Shown here in pieces: positions 21,905-31,892 of a stretch of 64,000 nt of DNA. The notes beneath the pieces are model-generated. The model saw only the letters and a program-made list of their open reading frames with translations, did not search any database and was not told the DNA's origin. A program made the position numbers and the translations under genes. Positions within the stretch are counted from its first letter, which is position 1, and each line of letters starts with the position of its first letter. The stretch covers positions 1 through 64,000 of the forward strand of contig JACEVL010000151.1 in the NCBI GenBank assembly GCA_020284085.1, read 5' to 3'. The DNA comes from Aporrectodea caliginosa. Lineage: Eukaryota > Annelida > Clitellata > Crassiclitellata > Lumbricidae.

Positions 21905-22090
21905 ATCTGTTGATCAATTGTCTCTCTGTATGTCCTTCTGTCTCTCTCTTTCTGTCTCTCTCTTTCAGTCAGTCAGTCAGTCAGTCAGTCAGTCAGCCAG
22001 TCAGTCAGTCTGTCGACATGTCTGTCTGTCTCTCTGTCTGTCTGTAAGTCTGTCTGTCTGTAAGTCTGTAAGTCTGTCTGTCTCCTTCGA
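21905..22090. repeat. (CTGT)/(CAGT) microsatellite
   Basis: CTGT-rich text switches to nine CAGT units (21966-22010) and back to CTGT, an unusual strand-like switch between CTGT and CAGT. The position within the composite repeat equals that at 12002-12200. Confidence 0.9.
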
Positions 22091-22094
22091 CTTT

Positions 22095-22369
22095 TCTGAC
22101 GATCGATCGTATTTGATAAAACTTTTTTGTCGACTTTCCCTTAGTTTGTAGTGCTCTATGCTGTACCTGATGTGTTTACCAAAATCAATGTTATTATATC
22201 GTCATTTTATAGCAATTTAATGGTGTGTAAGCAGACGGAGAAATTGTTAGTCATCCGCTGCGTTATAGCGAAGATGATTGGCGTTGCCTCTCATTCGTCT
22301 AGCCTTGAGACTGCAGAAGTGTCGAAGAAGTTGCCAAGGTGGTTTATGTCGGCCTTACCTTCTTACCAT
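22095..22369. repeat. Modular repeat block joined to LINE-B, second locus
   Basis: Contains M3 (22205-22232) and an M1 variant (22255-22350) in the order seen at 12210-12533, with an internal deletion after M3 (GTTAGTCATCCGCTGCG). It passes into LINE-B at CATGTGGTGAGGGCC, the same junction as at 12534. Confidence 0.7.
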
Positions 22370-22860
22370 GTGGTGAGGGCCACAACACTGTCCAGGATGC
22401 TATATGCCTCCTCAGCTTGGTGTGGCTTTATTGGCCAGGGCTACCAGGATCGGTTCAAGTCGATCATGCGCCGCCTTATACAATACCATTACCTCCACGA
22501 GGATACTCCCTGCTCTGAACAGCTAAGTGCTAGGTGCTAGGGCGGAATCCAGGCTCTTTACTGCTGTCCTGGTTAATGGGGGTCATTTACTGCATGACCT
22601 GCTCCAGCAAATCAAAGCCACCTTCTACAACCTATACGCCCACGGGCCCATAACCGCACAATCCCTCCGGTATTATGGCATGATAAGGACAACTTTCATC
22701 AGTATATCGGATCTTAGATAGAATAATATGTGGGATTTTAGAATATTTAACTGTTATGATCAGCTCAATGGATGATTGATGAATGTTTATGTTTATTACC
22801 ATGTCTGTACGCAAACATTCGGATAGCAATTGGACAATTAAAGAATATACTTATCGTTAT
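22370..22860 (+). pseudogene. LINE-B C-terminal fragment
   Basis: Encodes VVRATTLSRMLYASSAWCGF, SIMRRLIQYHYLHED, then after a frameshift near 22530 LLHDLLQQIKATFYN and a stop. The 3' UTR ends AATTAAAGAATATACTTATCG. It is the uninterrupted counterpart of 12534-13185 and so serves as its reference. Confidence 0.75.
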
Positions 22861-22894
22861 CGTATGATTCGTATCTTCTATGTTAGATAACAAG

Positions 22895-23645
22895 GCAGTG
22901 ACCACACAGCATCGACCACTCTACGCACTACACTAGCTGTGGGAGTGCCAGTCCCAAGCCTGCAGAAGGAGGAGGGCGACCCTGATAATCAGTGTCGTTA
23001 ACAGGAACTACACAGAGACAGCAACGGTTGGATTGTATTCAACAGGTTAACGAAATCTTATGGCATCAAAGGCCGTTGACGCTGACAGAAGTTATTTTGG
23101 TTTAATAGGCTACAGCTCTCAATTAAATCGTTTTAAACGACGCTATTTATTCGACATTGTCGTTCAATAGCGACTGGATCCAGACTTTAAAGTCATCTTA
23201 CGACAAATGTTCGGCTTCATACATCTCGTCAATAGAGATTGAACGAAAATGTTGACGTTTCCAGTAGATTTTTTTAATTTCAAAGTTTGACTTCATAATA
23301 TGACAATTCGTCAATAATGTGCAAAACAGTTAAAACAAGGAACCGCAGATTTACAAATGAAGATTAAACGAAAATATCGTATATATAGCGTCGCTTACAA
23401 ACAATTTAAAGGTATCTAAGTGGAAACTGATTTTCTTATAGTATTATTCAACGTTTACTGATATCTTTGTATGGGTACCATTGCAGTTGATCTTGGTTGG
23501 CTCGTTAGTTGCTATTTAATTAACGTCACTATCGATAAAAAAATAATTAACGCCGCCCTTTGCCTTTCTCAAGTCCTGGGACTGATACTGCCAGAGTACG
23601 AGGGAAGGCAGAAATGGAGAAGCTACATGACATTGTATACAATTA
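22895..23645. repeat. Modular repeat block (M1, three M2, M3, M2, M1)
   Basis: M1 (+) at 22916-23006, M2 at 23045-23085, 23180-23215 and 23282-23300, M3 at 23398-23425, an M2-like GTACCATTGCAGTTGATC at 23470, and a reverse M1 at 23512-23605. The same order occurs at 9780-10110 and 62680-62950. Confidence 0.65.
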
Positions 23646-23649
23646 TACA

Positions 23650-23790
23650 TGCCAGATATGGGCACGATTAGTTAAATTGCTAATCGATTAGAATTAACAC
23701 AATCTTCTAGCTAATCGATTAGCATTAGAATTAGTTCTTTGTCAAAACGATTAGCTAACGGATTAGCTACCCACCTATTCTAGAGGCATT
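23650..23790. repeat. Palindrome-rich repeat (CTAATCGATTAG), copy 2
   Basis: See the copy at 19762-19915. Here GCTAATCGATTAG occurs twice (23681-23693 and 23711-23723), and the downstream AGGCATTTGAAATGAG is shared. Confidence 0.65.
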
Positions 23791-23875
23791 TGAAATGAGC
23801 CGTTGGAGCAGAATGGTCAGGGTCAGCTGGAGAAATTATAAAACAAACGAGGTGTGAGAGGTCAATGGGTAATCA

Positions 23876-24035
23876 ATCATAGAATTTATATAGCGCCTCT
23901 TCAAGGGGCTCTACTCAGAAGCGCTCGCGAGCCAGGCCTGATCATAGAGGAAAGTCTTTAATAGGGCGTAAAAGGAAGTCTTCCTGGGTAGAAGCAGGAG
24001 AGACAAAATAAGGAATGTTCAAACAAGAAAAGACC
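23876..24035 (-). pseudogene. LINE-A extreme 3' end
   Basis: Minus-strand 3' UTR with CGAGCGCTTCTGAGTAG and GAGGCGCTATATAAATTC. The coding remnant upstream (FEHSLFCLSC) is degraded. Confidence 0.65.
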
Positions 24036-24039
24036 TCGG

Positions 24040-24325
24040 AGCGGAGGAGACGGTGATATAGAAAATTGGGAGACGAAGACTTGGATGGTACGGACACGTG
24101 AGACGGATGGCGGGAAATAGACTGCCCAATGCGGCGCTACACGGTCACGTGGAGGGGAGAGAGGAGCAGGGGAAGGCAACGGAAGACCTGGATGGACAAC
24201 ATCCAAGAAGACCTACAGAAGAGGGGTACAGACATAACAAAGATCGGCAGCATAGTACGGAATAGAGAACACTGGAGAGGCTTCATAAGGGCCTCATCGT
24301 CGGGAAACTGATGGACGAGAAATAA
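24040..24325 (+). pseudogene. LINE-C (RTE-like) C-terminal fragment
   Basis: Plus-strand reading gives RRLGWYGHVRRMAGNRLP, then after a 1-bp shift SRGRQRKTWMDNIQEDLQ and VRNREHWRGFIRASS before a stop. The sequence 'W-x-GH-x-R ... G-x-R-x-RGRxR-x-x-W' is typical of the C-terminus of RTE-type and related endonuclease/reverse-transcriptase elements. Frameshifted, 5'-truncated. Confidence 0.7.
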
Positions 24326-24329
24326 GAAG

Positions 24330-24500
24330 AAGAGGATAAGAAAAGGAAGTCGAGTGAACACGAGGAGAAAGGCGAAGGAAAGTTGGGAAGTCATTCCAGG
24401 CTGCTGGGCCAACAATGCTCGGCACTGCATAGTAGCAGTGCGGGCAAATGGAACCAAAGAAGAAGAGGAACGGAGGGCTGAGCGACCAGTAAGAGAGGAG
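24330..24500 (-). pseudogene. LINE-A C-terminal fragment
   Basis: Minus-strand reading contains LVPFARTATMQCRALLAQQ and SQLSFAFLLVFTRLPF, aligned with LVPCSRTAMAQARSFAS at 9474-9764. It lies tail-first between LINE-C fragments. Confidence 0.65.
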
Positions 24501-24504
24501 GAAG

Positions 24505-24780
24505 AGAGATATAATAATATAATAAAGAGGATAGAAATAAACTGGATTGGCCATACACTGCGAGAAAATTCACTCCCTAGGACAGTGCAGGAAGGAAGAA
24601 TTGAAGAGCAGGGAGGAGGGGAGGAAGAAGAAGAAGAAGATGAAACTATGAGTAGCATCTTGTTAATATGCAAGGAAAACGCTGGATACAACAAATTATG
24701 GGACGACGACCTTAAACACCTTTATATATTTTAAAACTGTTGCTATATATAGGCGTTTTCGTTTACTCGATATCATGCTT
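24505..24780 (+). pseudogene. LINE-C fragment with shared 3' segment
   Basis: Encodes IIKRIEINWIGHTLREN and SLPRTVQEGRIEEQ, i.e. the WIGHTLR ... EGK motif of LINE-C. A GAA-rich run follows, then the GAGTAGCATCTTGTTAATATG segment that also occurs at 20045-20140. Confidence 0.65.
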
Positions 24781-24787
24781 GAATTAA

Positions 24788-25400
24788 CCCTTTGGAGGTG
24801 AGGTGGGGTATGACATACCCCATAGCTATTCTACGCTGCTTTTTCTACGGAAAACGTAGAGCCAGCTTGGATTATTTTTGTCTACCTTAATGAATGTGAA
24901 ATACGGACACTTTAGGACACTTTCAGGTACTTTTGGACGCCATTTTTTTATTTCTTGCATATTAAAGTGAAATTATAATTTTTCGTATACATATTGATTT
25001 TAATTAATTAAAAAAAGTTACGGCACAGTGCCGAAAAAATTGTGCGATTATAAGATATTACTGCATATAGTGTTGCATCGATGCAAAATTGATCCATTAT
25101 TACTGGTATTATGTCACGTGTTCCCAAATGTTACATGTTTCGAGGGCCACGAAGATGCCATTGCAAAGGGCCGCTTTGATTTTGAGCGCCACCACGCTGG
25201 CCATATCAATTATGATTGAAAACTGTTATTTGTTCCTGAAAATCACCAGTTTAGCCGATAATTGGTTACATAACTATAGTTTAGCTCACAATTTATGTTA
25301 TGTAGTTGATATTGTGTCTTCCAAGTAATTTTATGTATTGGGGTATGTCAGACCCCACCTCACCTGAAACGTTACAATGCTTCACCTCACCTCCAAAGGG
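24788..25400. mobile_element. piggyBac-like non-autonomous element 1
   Basis: TTAA at 24784-24787 and 25401-25404 flank perfect 18-bp inverted termini CCCTTTGGAGGTGAGGTG. A TTAA duplication and a CCYT start are the hallmark of piggyBac. Just inside each end is a near-palindrome (GGGGTATGACATACCCC left, GGGGTATGTCAGACCCC right), and the right side carries a second CACCTCACCT copy. 613 bp, no transposase; a 63-codon frame inside has no recognisable content. Confidence 0.92.
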
Positions 25401-25404
25401 TTAA

Positions 25405-25629
25405 AAGATAGGTAGCCGCAAGATGTCATTAGACAATGGAAACTACTTAATCCAATAATAATTACTTAATGCAGTTAGGATGGCTTGGCTTCAGCGCACG
25501 TCTTGCGGAGACTCTTTCCGCCCACTGCTCAGCGCCATTACAACATGCGCCCCAGGTCTCACCCCTTCCAACTTCCCGCAAAAGACGACAGAAATTTCAT
25601 ACCAAGAATTCTTTATAAAATACCATAGC
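25405..25629. other. Short spacer, M2 end
   Basis: Begins with an M2 end (GCCGCAAGATGTCATTAGAC) matching 20994-21040. The rest is unassigned. Confidence 0.45.
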
Positions 25630-25914
25630 ATATACATTAGGGTGGTCCTTAGTTATCAACTTTGACTTTTTTCATGGGGCACCCTCTAGTTTGGTTTCTA
25701 AGAATGAGAAAACAATTCTGTAATTTTTCAGCTCAAAATAATAATATCTAGAGGTCGCTACCGGCTCTGAAAGTTTGCCATGGACAGCTAACATTGAGCG
25801 GTAATTGATACAAGCGAATAGTCATTGTTATTGACGCTTGTAAATGATTATGCTATAAAATGTTACGACTTGCATGGTTTGTATCTAGTCAACTTGATTT
25901 TTGCAAGTATAGTA

Positions 25915-25990
25915 ATGTAATGTAATTGAACATTTATATAGCGCCCCTTCGAGATATCTATTCAGAGGCGCTCTCTGCGCTAGCTTATGT
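25915..25990 (-). repeat. LINE-A/SINE-1-type 3' end nested in the TIR element
   Basis: Plus-strand text is a TAATG-type tail, then CATTTATATAGCGCCCC, then CTATTCAGAGGCGCTC: the minus-strand end shared by LINE-A and SINE-1. The upstream part is not recognisable. Confidence 0.6.
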
Positions 25991-26309
25991 TAAATGTCAT
26001 TACGAACGAATATATTATATCAGTTAGCAAAATAATGCTGAAATAGAATTAGGTTTTAGCTAATTGGATACACTGTAAGATACAAGATACAAAGACACGT
26101 GTGTGACTTAGGTCAGGAATAATACATTCAGTAATACAAAGCTACAAAGCAAAGAAGAAATCCTGACAGTGTTTTATGATTGTATAAAACAATCAATCAA
26201 ATAGGCCTACTAGCAGATGCTTGTCATATAAATTGATCGATACAATACAATACAATTCTGTATAGCCAGTCATGTTCTCGAAGTTTGCGCAAAGGCATCC
26301 AACGCTTCT

Positions 26310-27702
26310 AAGAAAAATTGAAGGTTTCTTCAAAACCTATTAAAAAATTAGGGAAATAAGGAGAACAAGCAAAACAACCAGAAGTACTAAAGAATAAAGA
26401 AGAAGAATGAGAATCAGGTTTCCATGATTTGTGTGACATTGCACATGCCCAAACCTTGCAAATAGCAGCATTGAAGTTGCAGACTGTTTCTATTAACACA
26501 GCCCACGCAGGGGACCCAGATAAGATGTGTTGTGTTGATAGGACTTTGGCAAGAAGAGAGAGACAGTGCTGTACATAAAAGGAATGTAAACATTGGACCA
26601 AAAATGGTGGCTGGCTGCATCCTGTTGGAGCAGACACTTGACAAGAATATGTTGTGGTGTGCATGTCACCATCTCATAGCATACTACAAATAATTTGGAG
26701 GCATTGGTCATACTTTCTCGTGATCCATCCAAAGGTCCATACATACCGGTAACGATTTTCAAGAGATTCCAGAAAAGCTGGGAACTTATAGACAGATCAA
26801 ATTAGGAAACAGTAACAGCCAATGAGTTTTTCACGGTGCAATTTCCTGTGAATCAAGAGATTATTGCCTTTGTTGAGAGTCAACTTCAACAATACCAACC
26901 ACGGACGACTATCGCGAACTGGTGGAGCTGACCATAACCGTCTTGGGCGTAGTGCCTTCCAGGGGCATACCATTCAGAGCACCAGCTGGACTACGAAGAG
27001 CGAGGTGAATGGCCTGGAGTATTTACAGTCTTAAGATTTGGATGCTCAAGAGACGGTTCAAGTTGACAAGAAGAGAAGAAAAGAGGATAGCTAACATCTG
27101 ATTGTTCACTGTAATGCTGTATGTCAAAGTCTTGTTTCAAGCACCGTATGCACCATCTGCTTCTCGAATTGACCTGGAACTCTTGAAGGACACTGACAGA
27201 TACAAAGAGAAAAATAGCGCAGTTACAGAGGTTGCAATGAAAAAATTTCTGGGTCACCTCTGGCATCTGTCGGAGGAATTGCTGGCTTATGCATACTTTC
27301 ATGACATTTATGACTCCAATGATACCAAGCACCAAATGGTTGCTGATCTGGACAAAACTGGCATCAACATCCTCAAAAGAGAACATTGATTCAGCTCGAA
27401 GCAACTGGAAGATTTTTTTAGGGAAAAGACTAGAATATTCTTCAGCATTACATGCATTCCATCAAGTTTCCTTCAACAAGATGTTGATGCTTGACCAAAA
27501 GATAACAACTGCAAGTTAGTAAAAACCCACCGCCAGCTTAATAAGAGTTATGAGTGACATAGCAGAGCGTGGAGTGGCACTCGTGTGCAAGTATTACAAG
27601 CTTCCAACAAATAGCGAGGATCAGAAGCAGTTTCTGCGGTTGATTGTTAAGGAATATCGTCAAAGATATCCAGACAGGAACAAAAAGACACTGAAGCATT
27701 AA
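26310..27702 (+). pseudogene. Broken gene of an uncharacterised invertebrate family
   Basis: In-frame blocks, separated by stops and frameshifts, read in order: a Lys/Glu-rich start with KNKEEE, then GFHDLCDIAHAQTLQ and CVDRTLARRERQ (26420-26570); PSKGPYIPVTIFKRFQ (26720-26770); DDYRELVELTITVLGVVPSR (26900-26960); APAGLRRAR, an opal stop, MAWSIYSLKIW; KVLFQAPYAPSASRIDLELL; AVTEVAMKKFLGHLWHLSEE (27220-27280); and a C-terminal block MSDIAERGVALVCKYY ... DQKQFLRLIVKEYRQRYPDR ending at 27702. From memory, proteins with these blocks occur in many copies in invertebrate genomes as 'uncharacterized'; I cannot name a function. The single gene within an inverted-repeat element suggests a transposase (inference). 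Confidence 0.75.
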
Positions 27703-28029
27703 TTTATTTGATATTAATTGGAACTCAACATTTTCATGTTCACTTATGTCTATTGACCCAAATAGTAAATACCACTGTCCACCAGAATTTTTTGAATTTT
27801 TGCATAAGAATAGTACACACTATACAATATTCAATGTTTTATCAGCGGATTTTTTACAATTTGATATATGTTCGGTCCGGTAGCAACCTCTAAAACTTAT
27901 AAAATCTTTACAAACTTTTCAATATACATATTTTTGTACCTAAATCAATAAGTTGGAAGGGTGCCTCCTTTAAAATTCATCAAAAATTTCTGTTACATGG
28001 AGCTAAGGACCACCCTAATATACATACTC

Positions 28030-28640
28030 TAGTTTAGGCTTTTCAATAAACAGTAAAGTACCCTCAGCAGCTATACCCCATATAATTATTAGATCTGTCT
28101 GCCTTTCCATTATGTAACTCACTGCGGTTTGTCAGTCTGTTCTATTAAAAGAAGATATATAAGTTATAGGTGAATTTTGGCTGGCGTTAAGCTTGAACCA
28201 ATGATATGGATTGTGCTTTTGCACGTACATGTATCAGAGGCATAGACCATCATTGGAAAGAGGATATCAGAAGGTTTTGAGATGTTGGTGTGGAGCAGGA
28301 TAGAAAAGGTCAATATTATTGGACTGAGCATAAAACAAACGAAGAGTTGTCGTATGATGCGGAAGAAGAAAGAAGGAGGAAGTGGCTGCATGTGCAGCGC
28401 ATTACGTCATATGCTGCTATTTAACCTATGGCGTTAAATATAAAGAGAGGTGGAGGGAACAAGGAGCAGAGGACGTCAGAAGAAGAGATGGATAGATAAC
28501 GTACTGGAGGACATAGAAGACAGAGGATGGGACTTAAGAAGGGCAATAGAACTCGCAAGAGACCGACCGAAATGGAGAAATTTTGTTAGAGCCTCGTCGT
28601 CAGCGAATACTTGACGGAGGAGAAAGAAAGAAGAAAGTTT
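28030..28640 (+). pseudogene. LINE-C fragments
   Basis: 28236-28350 contains RISEGFEMLVWSRIEK and IIGLSIKQTK, matching 41430-41530 (a LINE-C stretch of the form EAFEM-x-W-x-RM). 28440-28615 gives SRGRQKKRWIDNVLED and LRRAIELARDRPKWRNF then VRASSSANT before a stop. Both pieces are C-terminal to the reverse transcriptase and out of frame with each other. Confidence 0.7.
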
Positions 28641-29085
28641 GCAGCCACTACTAAACCTTATAAATCAGCAAGCATCTGAGGCCGTATTATATTGTAGAAT
28701 GCCCACAATTAATTGCGAGTTGATTCATACTGAAATCGATCGCCTGCCGCTTTTAATAAATGTGCCAAAATATGTCATAAAAGGTTTCATTTCGGTTATT
28801 TCTCGTTCTTCGCGATATTTGAAAATTATGATTATTTAGTATTCTGGTTATTCAGAGGAGGCCTACCACGCAGATCTAATCTCTAGTCACGTATTCGAAT
28901 CCAACAGTTTGACTACAACGTCTGGTGAAGTCATTGAACTTTATCACTGAGTTTCAGTTCAGTTGATAAAACTGTCTTCCATTTACTGCTCTATCACTAT
29001 ACCTATTCTTAAAACTGTTTTTAAGTAAGTAAGTAAGTAAGTACGTGCTTTATTGAACCGCCTGCAAACGCACTAACATCAAATC
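28640..29085. repeat. Modular repeat and LINE-B tail stub
   Basis: 28690-28990 matches 58145-58440 (TTTCTCGTTCTTCGCGATATT, TGATAAAACTGTCTTCCATT). 29020-29085 is an inverted LINE-B tail (AAGTAAGTAAGTAAGTAAG then GTGCTTTATTGAACC). Confidence 0.6.
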
Positions 29086-29149
29086 AACTTACAGTCGTTA
29101 GGAAAATTCAGTTTATATAGTGTCGCTTAACAGCGATTTAAAGGTGTGT

Positions 29150-29384
29150 AAATAATAACAATAATAATAATCTTTTCTTTATTGAAGCGCCTGACAAACG
29201 CACTGCGCTGTACATTTACATGTTATGCAATTTAAATCTTAACTACTAACAGAACAGACAGCCTGCAATACAACAGCGCTAATAGCAGCCTACACAGCAT
29301 GTCCGCCCTACGGGACTCGAACTCGGTACCTCTCGCTCTCTACAGGGCGACATTGGGGGGCGCTATCGGCCCCCCAATAATAAT
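29150..29384 (-). repeat. SINE-3 copy 1
   Basis: tRNA-derived. On the minus strand: a head with CGAGAGGTACCGAGTTCGAGT (B-box-like GAGTTCGAGTCCC at 29310-29323), a body TAGGCTGCTATTAGCGC, and a 3' end GCGCAGTGCGTTTGTCAGGC, AATAAAGAAAAGATTATT, with an ATT-rich tail. The A-box part is altered by a CCCCCC-type expansion. Confidence 0.85.
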
Positions 29385-29456
29385 GGTCAAATTTTCAGTT
29401 TATTATTGTAAAAGTTTATTATTGTAAATAGTTATATATATGCATATATATATATA

Positions 29457-29620
29457 TATGTTATGCAATTGAAACAATCTTAGCTACTAACAGAACAGAC
29501 AGCCTGCAATACAACGGCGCTAATAGCAGCCTACAAAGCATATCCGCCCTACGGGGCTCGAACTCGGTACCTCTCGCTCTCTACGCCCGATGTTATCCAA
29601 TGCGCTATTGGCCCCCGCCC
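29457..29620 (-). repeat. SINE-3 copy 2
   Basis: Same head and body as copy 1 (GCGCTATTGG / ATCCAATGCGC end, GGGCTCGAACTCGG), but the 3' tail is lost and joined to ATATAT text at 29440-29458. Followed by an AT tract. Confidence 0.85.

Positions 29621-29621
<1 letters not shown>

Positions 29622-29664
<43 letters not shown>
29622..29664. repeat. (AT)n microsatellite
   Basis: About 21 AT units, adjoining the SINE-3 head. Confidence 0.95.
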
Positions 29665-29667
<3 letters not shown>

Positions 29668-29790
29668 TCAAATCTGTAAATATGTAATTAGTCTTTTACT
29701 GGTATTCGCATGTTGTCCAAGCTACCGCTATTATTGCAATAGTTTGACGATGATCTTATGGCTGTCATGGTCGTTGACATAGGACTTACA

Positions 29791-30017
29791 CGGGGGGGCC
29801 CGCGTCGCTTTGGATAACAGCTGGCACAGAGACCGAGAGGTACCGAGTTCGAGCCCCCGTTGGGCGGATTTGCTTTGTAGGCTGCTATTAGCGCCGTTGT
29901 ATTACATGGCTGTCTGTTCTGTTAGTAGTTAAGATTTCAATTGCATAACATGTAAATGTACAGCGCAGTGCGTTTGTCAGGCGCTTAATAAAGAAAAGAT
30001 TGTTATTATTATTATTA
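29791..30017 (+). repeat. SINE-3 copy 3
   Basis: The best-preserved plus-strand copy: GCTTTGGATAACAGCTGGC in the A-box position, CCGAGTTCGAGCCCC as B box, a body with CTGTCTGTTCTGTTAG, and a 3' end CTTAATAAAGAAAAGATTG with an ATT tail. Confidence 0.88.
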
Positions 30018-30039
30018 CATTACATGACTTAGCACTTGA

Positions 30040-31350
30040 AAGGTCATCCATTTGCAGCTTAAATGAAATTTTGAATTTATATAATTTTTTTTATACACTC
30101 GGTGAATAGCTACTTAAAGGTGTCTAAGAAGATAGCTCATTGTTAGTAGATTTAAATGATTAACGACATCTTACGGTTGCAATGGCAGTTGACGTCAACC
30201 TAACCTTGGCGTTTCGTAAGGGATCGAGACGATTCTGTTAATTCCAAGGTCAAACATCTTCCCTGGGAATGAATTCTACGTTTTCTTTTGCAACATTTTC
30301 GATATCTTGAGCATCTTTGCTTCGACTTCTTGCTGTATCTTACGATTGTAACTGAATACAACAGTTGACTGCTATGGAAGTTGATGTCATTAAAATTTAT
30401 TACTGATTTTCGGTTCATTTTGAAATAATTTCTTCCACCGACTTTCCTCTTTCATCGCATGAAACATTATTATCTGCTGCTGAGGTTACCAAAATCCAGG
30501 TTATATAGCCTCCTGTAGTTGCTATTTTAGATGTCCAATAAGATTTTAGCATTATTTTGTCAGTTCGAAGGTCAAACGCCTTCCCTGTGAAACAATTCTA
30601 CGTTTACTGTTGCAACATTTCGATATAACTTTTTCCATCGACTTTCCTCTTTTTGCTCTAATCGAAGTGGTATCTGCTGCGGTAACGGAATATCAAATTA
30701 TATAGCATCGTTTCATAGCGATTTAAAGGTGTGTATTCTGATTTTAACATATTTATTATTATTTGACGATGTCTTCTTGCTGCCAAGGCGGTTAGTAGGT
30801 TAGTCAGCTGCTGTTAAAGGATACTGCGTCATGACAAAGATAATAAGCGTTGCCCCCTCTTTCATTTATTAGAGTCCCATATCTAGACAATAAAGCCAAG
30901 CTTATCTACCTGACCCAGCATGACTCTTTAAGCCTTAACACGTTTTACTGTAGCCAACAGTAACTATCGATGAATGAATTCTTGTAACTAGCTGCGTTAT
31001 GACAGCTAGAGTAGATCAATAAACGAAAATACAATATCCAGGCATGAGACTGGCAGTAGGAGTTGCCAAGGTGGACGGTTAACGTCGACCTTACTTTCTA
31101 TATTAACGATTACACAGCAGCGACTACCCGACGACACTACCTTAACTCTGGTAGTACCAGTCCAAAGCATACAGAAAGGAGGAGCAAGAGTACGCTAATT
31201 ATCACAGTGTCGTTAAACAGAAGCTATACAAACAGAAGCGATATAATTAGATTAACGAAATCTTATGGCATTAAAAACCGTTGACGTCATTTGCAGAAAG
31301 GTTTTTTTAACACTGTTTTCACATTATTTTATAGACGCACCTTTTTAAAA
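30040..31350. repeat. Long modular repeat block
   Basis: In order: M3 (30110-30132), M2 (30160-30200), GAATTCTACGTTTTCTTTTG text, a second similar unit (30540-30640), M3 (30718-30740), an M2/M1 variant (30765-30860, continuing at 31040-31095 after about 180 bp of foreign text), M1 (+) at 31130-31225 and M2 (31255-31295). This is the clearest long run of the composite repeat next to the receptor gene. Confidence 0.65.
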
Positions 31351-31369
31351 ACCCAGACTCAGTAGCGTT

Positions 31370-31780
31370 GATAGGCCCTATTGATGGAGAGTTTTATGAC
31401 AACAGTAGCAGCTGACGTCGACAGAAATATTTGCTCAATAAGGATCTTCAGTTGCGATTCAACGAACATTTTGACTTTCCTGTATGTCCTTATGTCTCTC
31501 TTTCTGCCTCTCTGTCTCTCTCTCTCTCTCTTCGCCTCTCTGTGTGTCCGTATGTCTGTTTTCTGCAACTTTTGTGGCAGTATCCGACGACTTTATTTGA
31601 ATTTCAATTCATTTTGATAAATCTTGCTTCCATCGAATTTTCTTTATTTCCTGCACTTAGTTCGTCAATAATTGCTGCATTTACCGATAATTCAGATTAT
31701 ATAAATTCATTCAAGAGCGATTTAAAGGTGTGTAAGCCGACTAACATTATTATGAAAATATTAAACAAAGAGCATTATTA
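31370..31780. repeat. Modular repeat block with CTGT tract
   Basis: M2 (31392-31432), TCTG-rich text (31485-31560), ATTTTGATAAATCTTGC, then M3 (31715-31740). It ends about 110 bp 3' of the receptor stop codon. Confidence 0.65.
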
Positions 31781-31892
31781 GTATTATTATTAGTTTTTAA
31801 AGTAGAGTCGAAGAATCTATTTCAGCGCTCTTCTGAATGTCGTCTTCGATCGAAGAGATAGTGGTTGTTATCATCCTCTGCAACCCGATGCG

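Larger units (their letters stand above)
25638..28017 (+). mobile_element. 2.4-kb TIR element with 8-bp duplication and an unassigned protein
   Basis: Perfect 15-bp terminal inverted repeats TAGGGTGGTCCTTAG are bounded by exact copies of ATATACAT (25630-25637 and 28018-28025). A second shared word, GGCACCCT, lies ~40-55 bp inside each end. The interior carries one broken plus-strand gene (about 26310-27702) of an uncharacterised family and a nested LINE/SINE-type tail at 25915-25990. 8-bp duplications are known for hAT, P and Merlin elements, and TAGGG fits the hAT YARNG terminus, but the protein text does not show hAT dimerisation or other familiar transposase motifs to my eye. The gene is therefore the candidate transposase or a passenger of this element. 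Confidence 0.85.

Noticed and set aside
24137..24734. 185-codon minus- and 126-codon plus-strand frames
   Set aside because: Chimaeras across LINE-C and LINE-A fragments with GAA-rich runs.
25028..25219. 63-codon frame inside piggyBac-like element 1
   Set aside because: No transposase motif and no support beyond being open.
26308..26762. Minus-strand Cys/Ser-rich frames of 76-118 codons
   Set aside because: Antisense to the plus-strand conserved blocks of the TIR-element gene.
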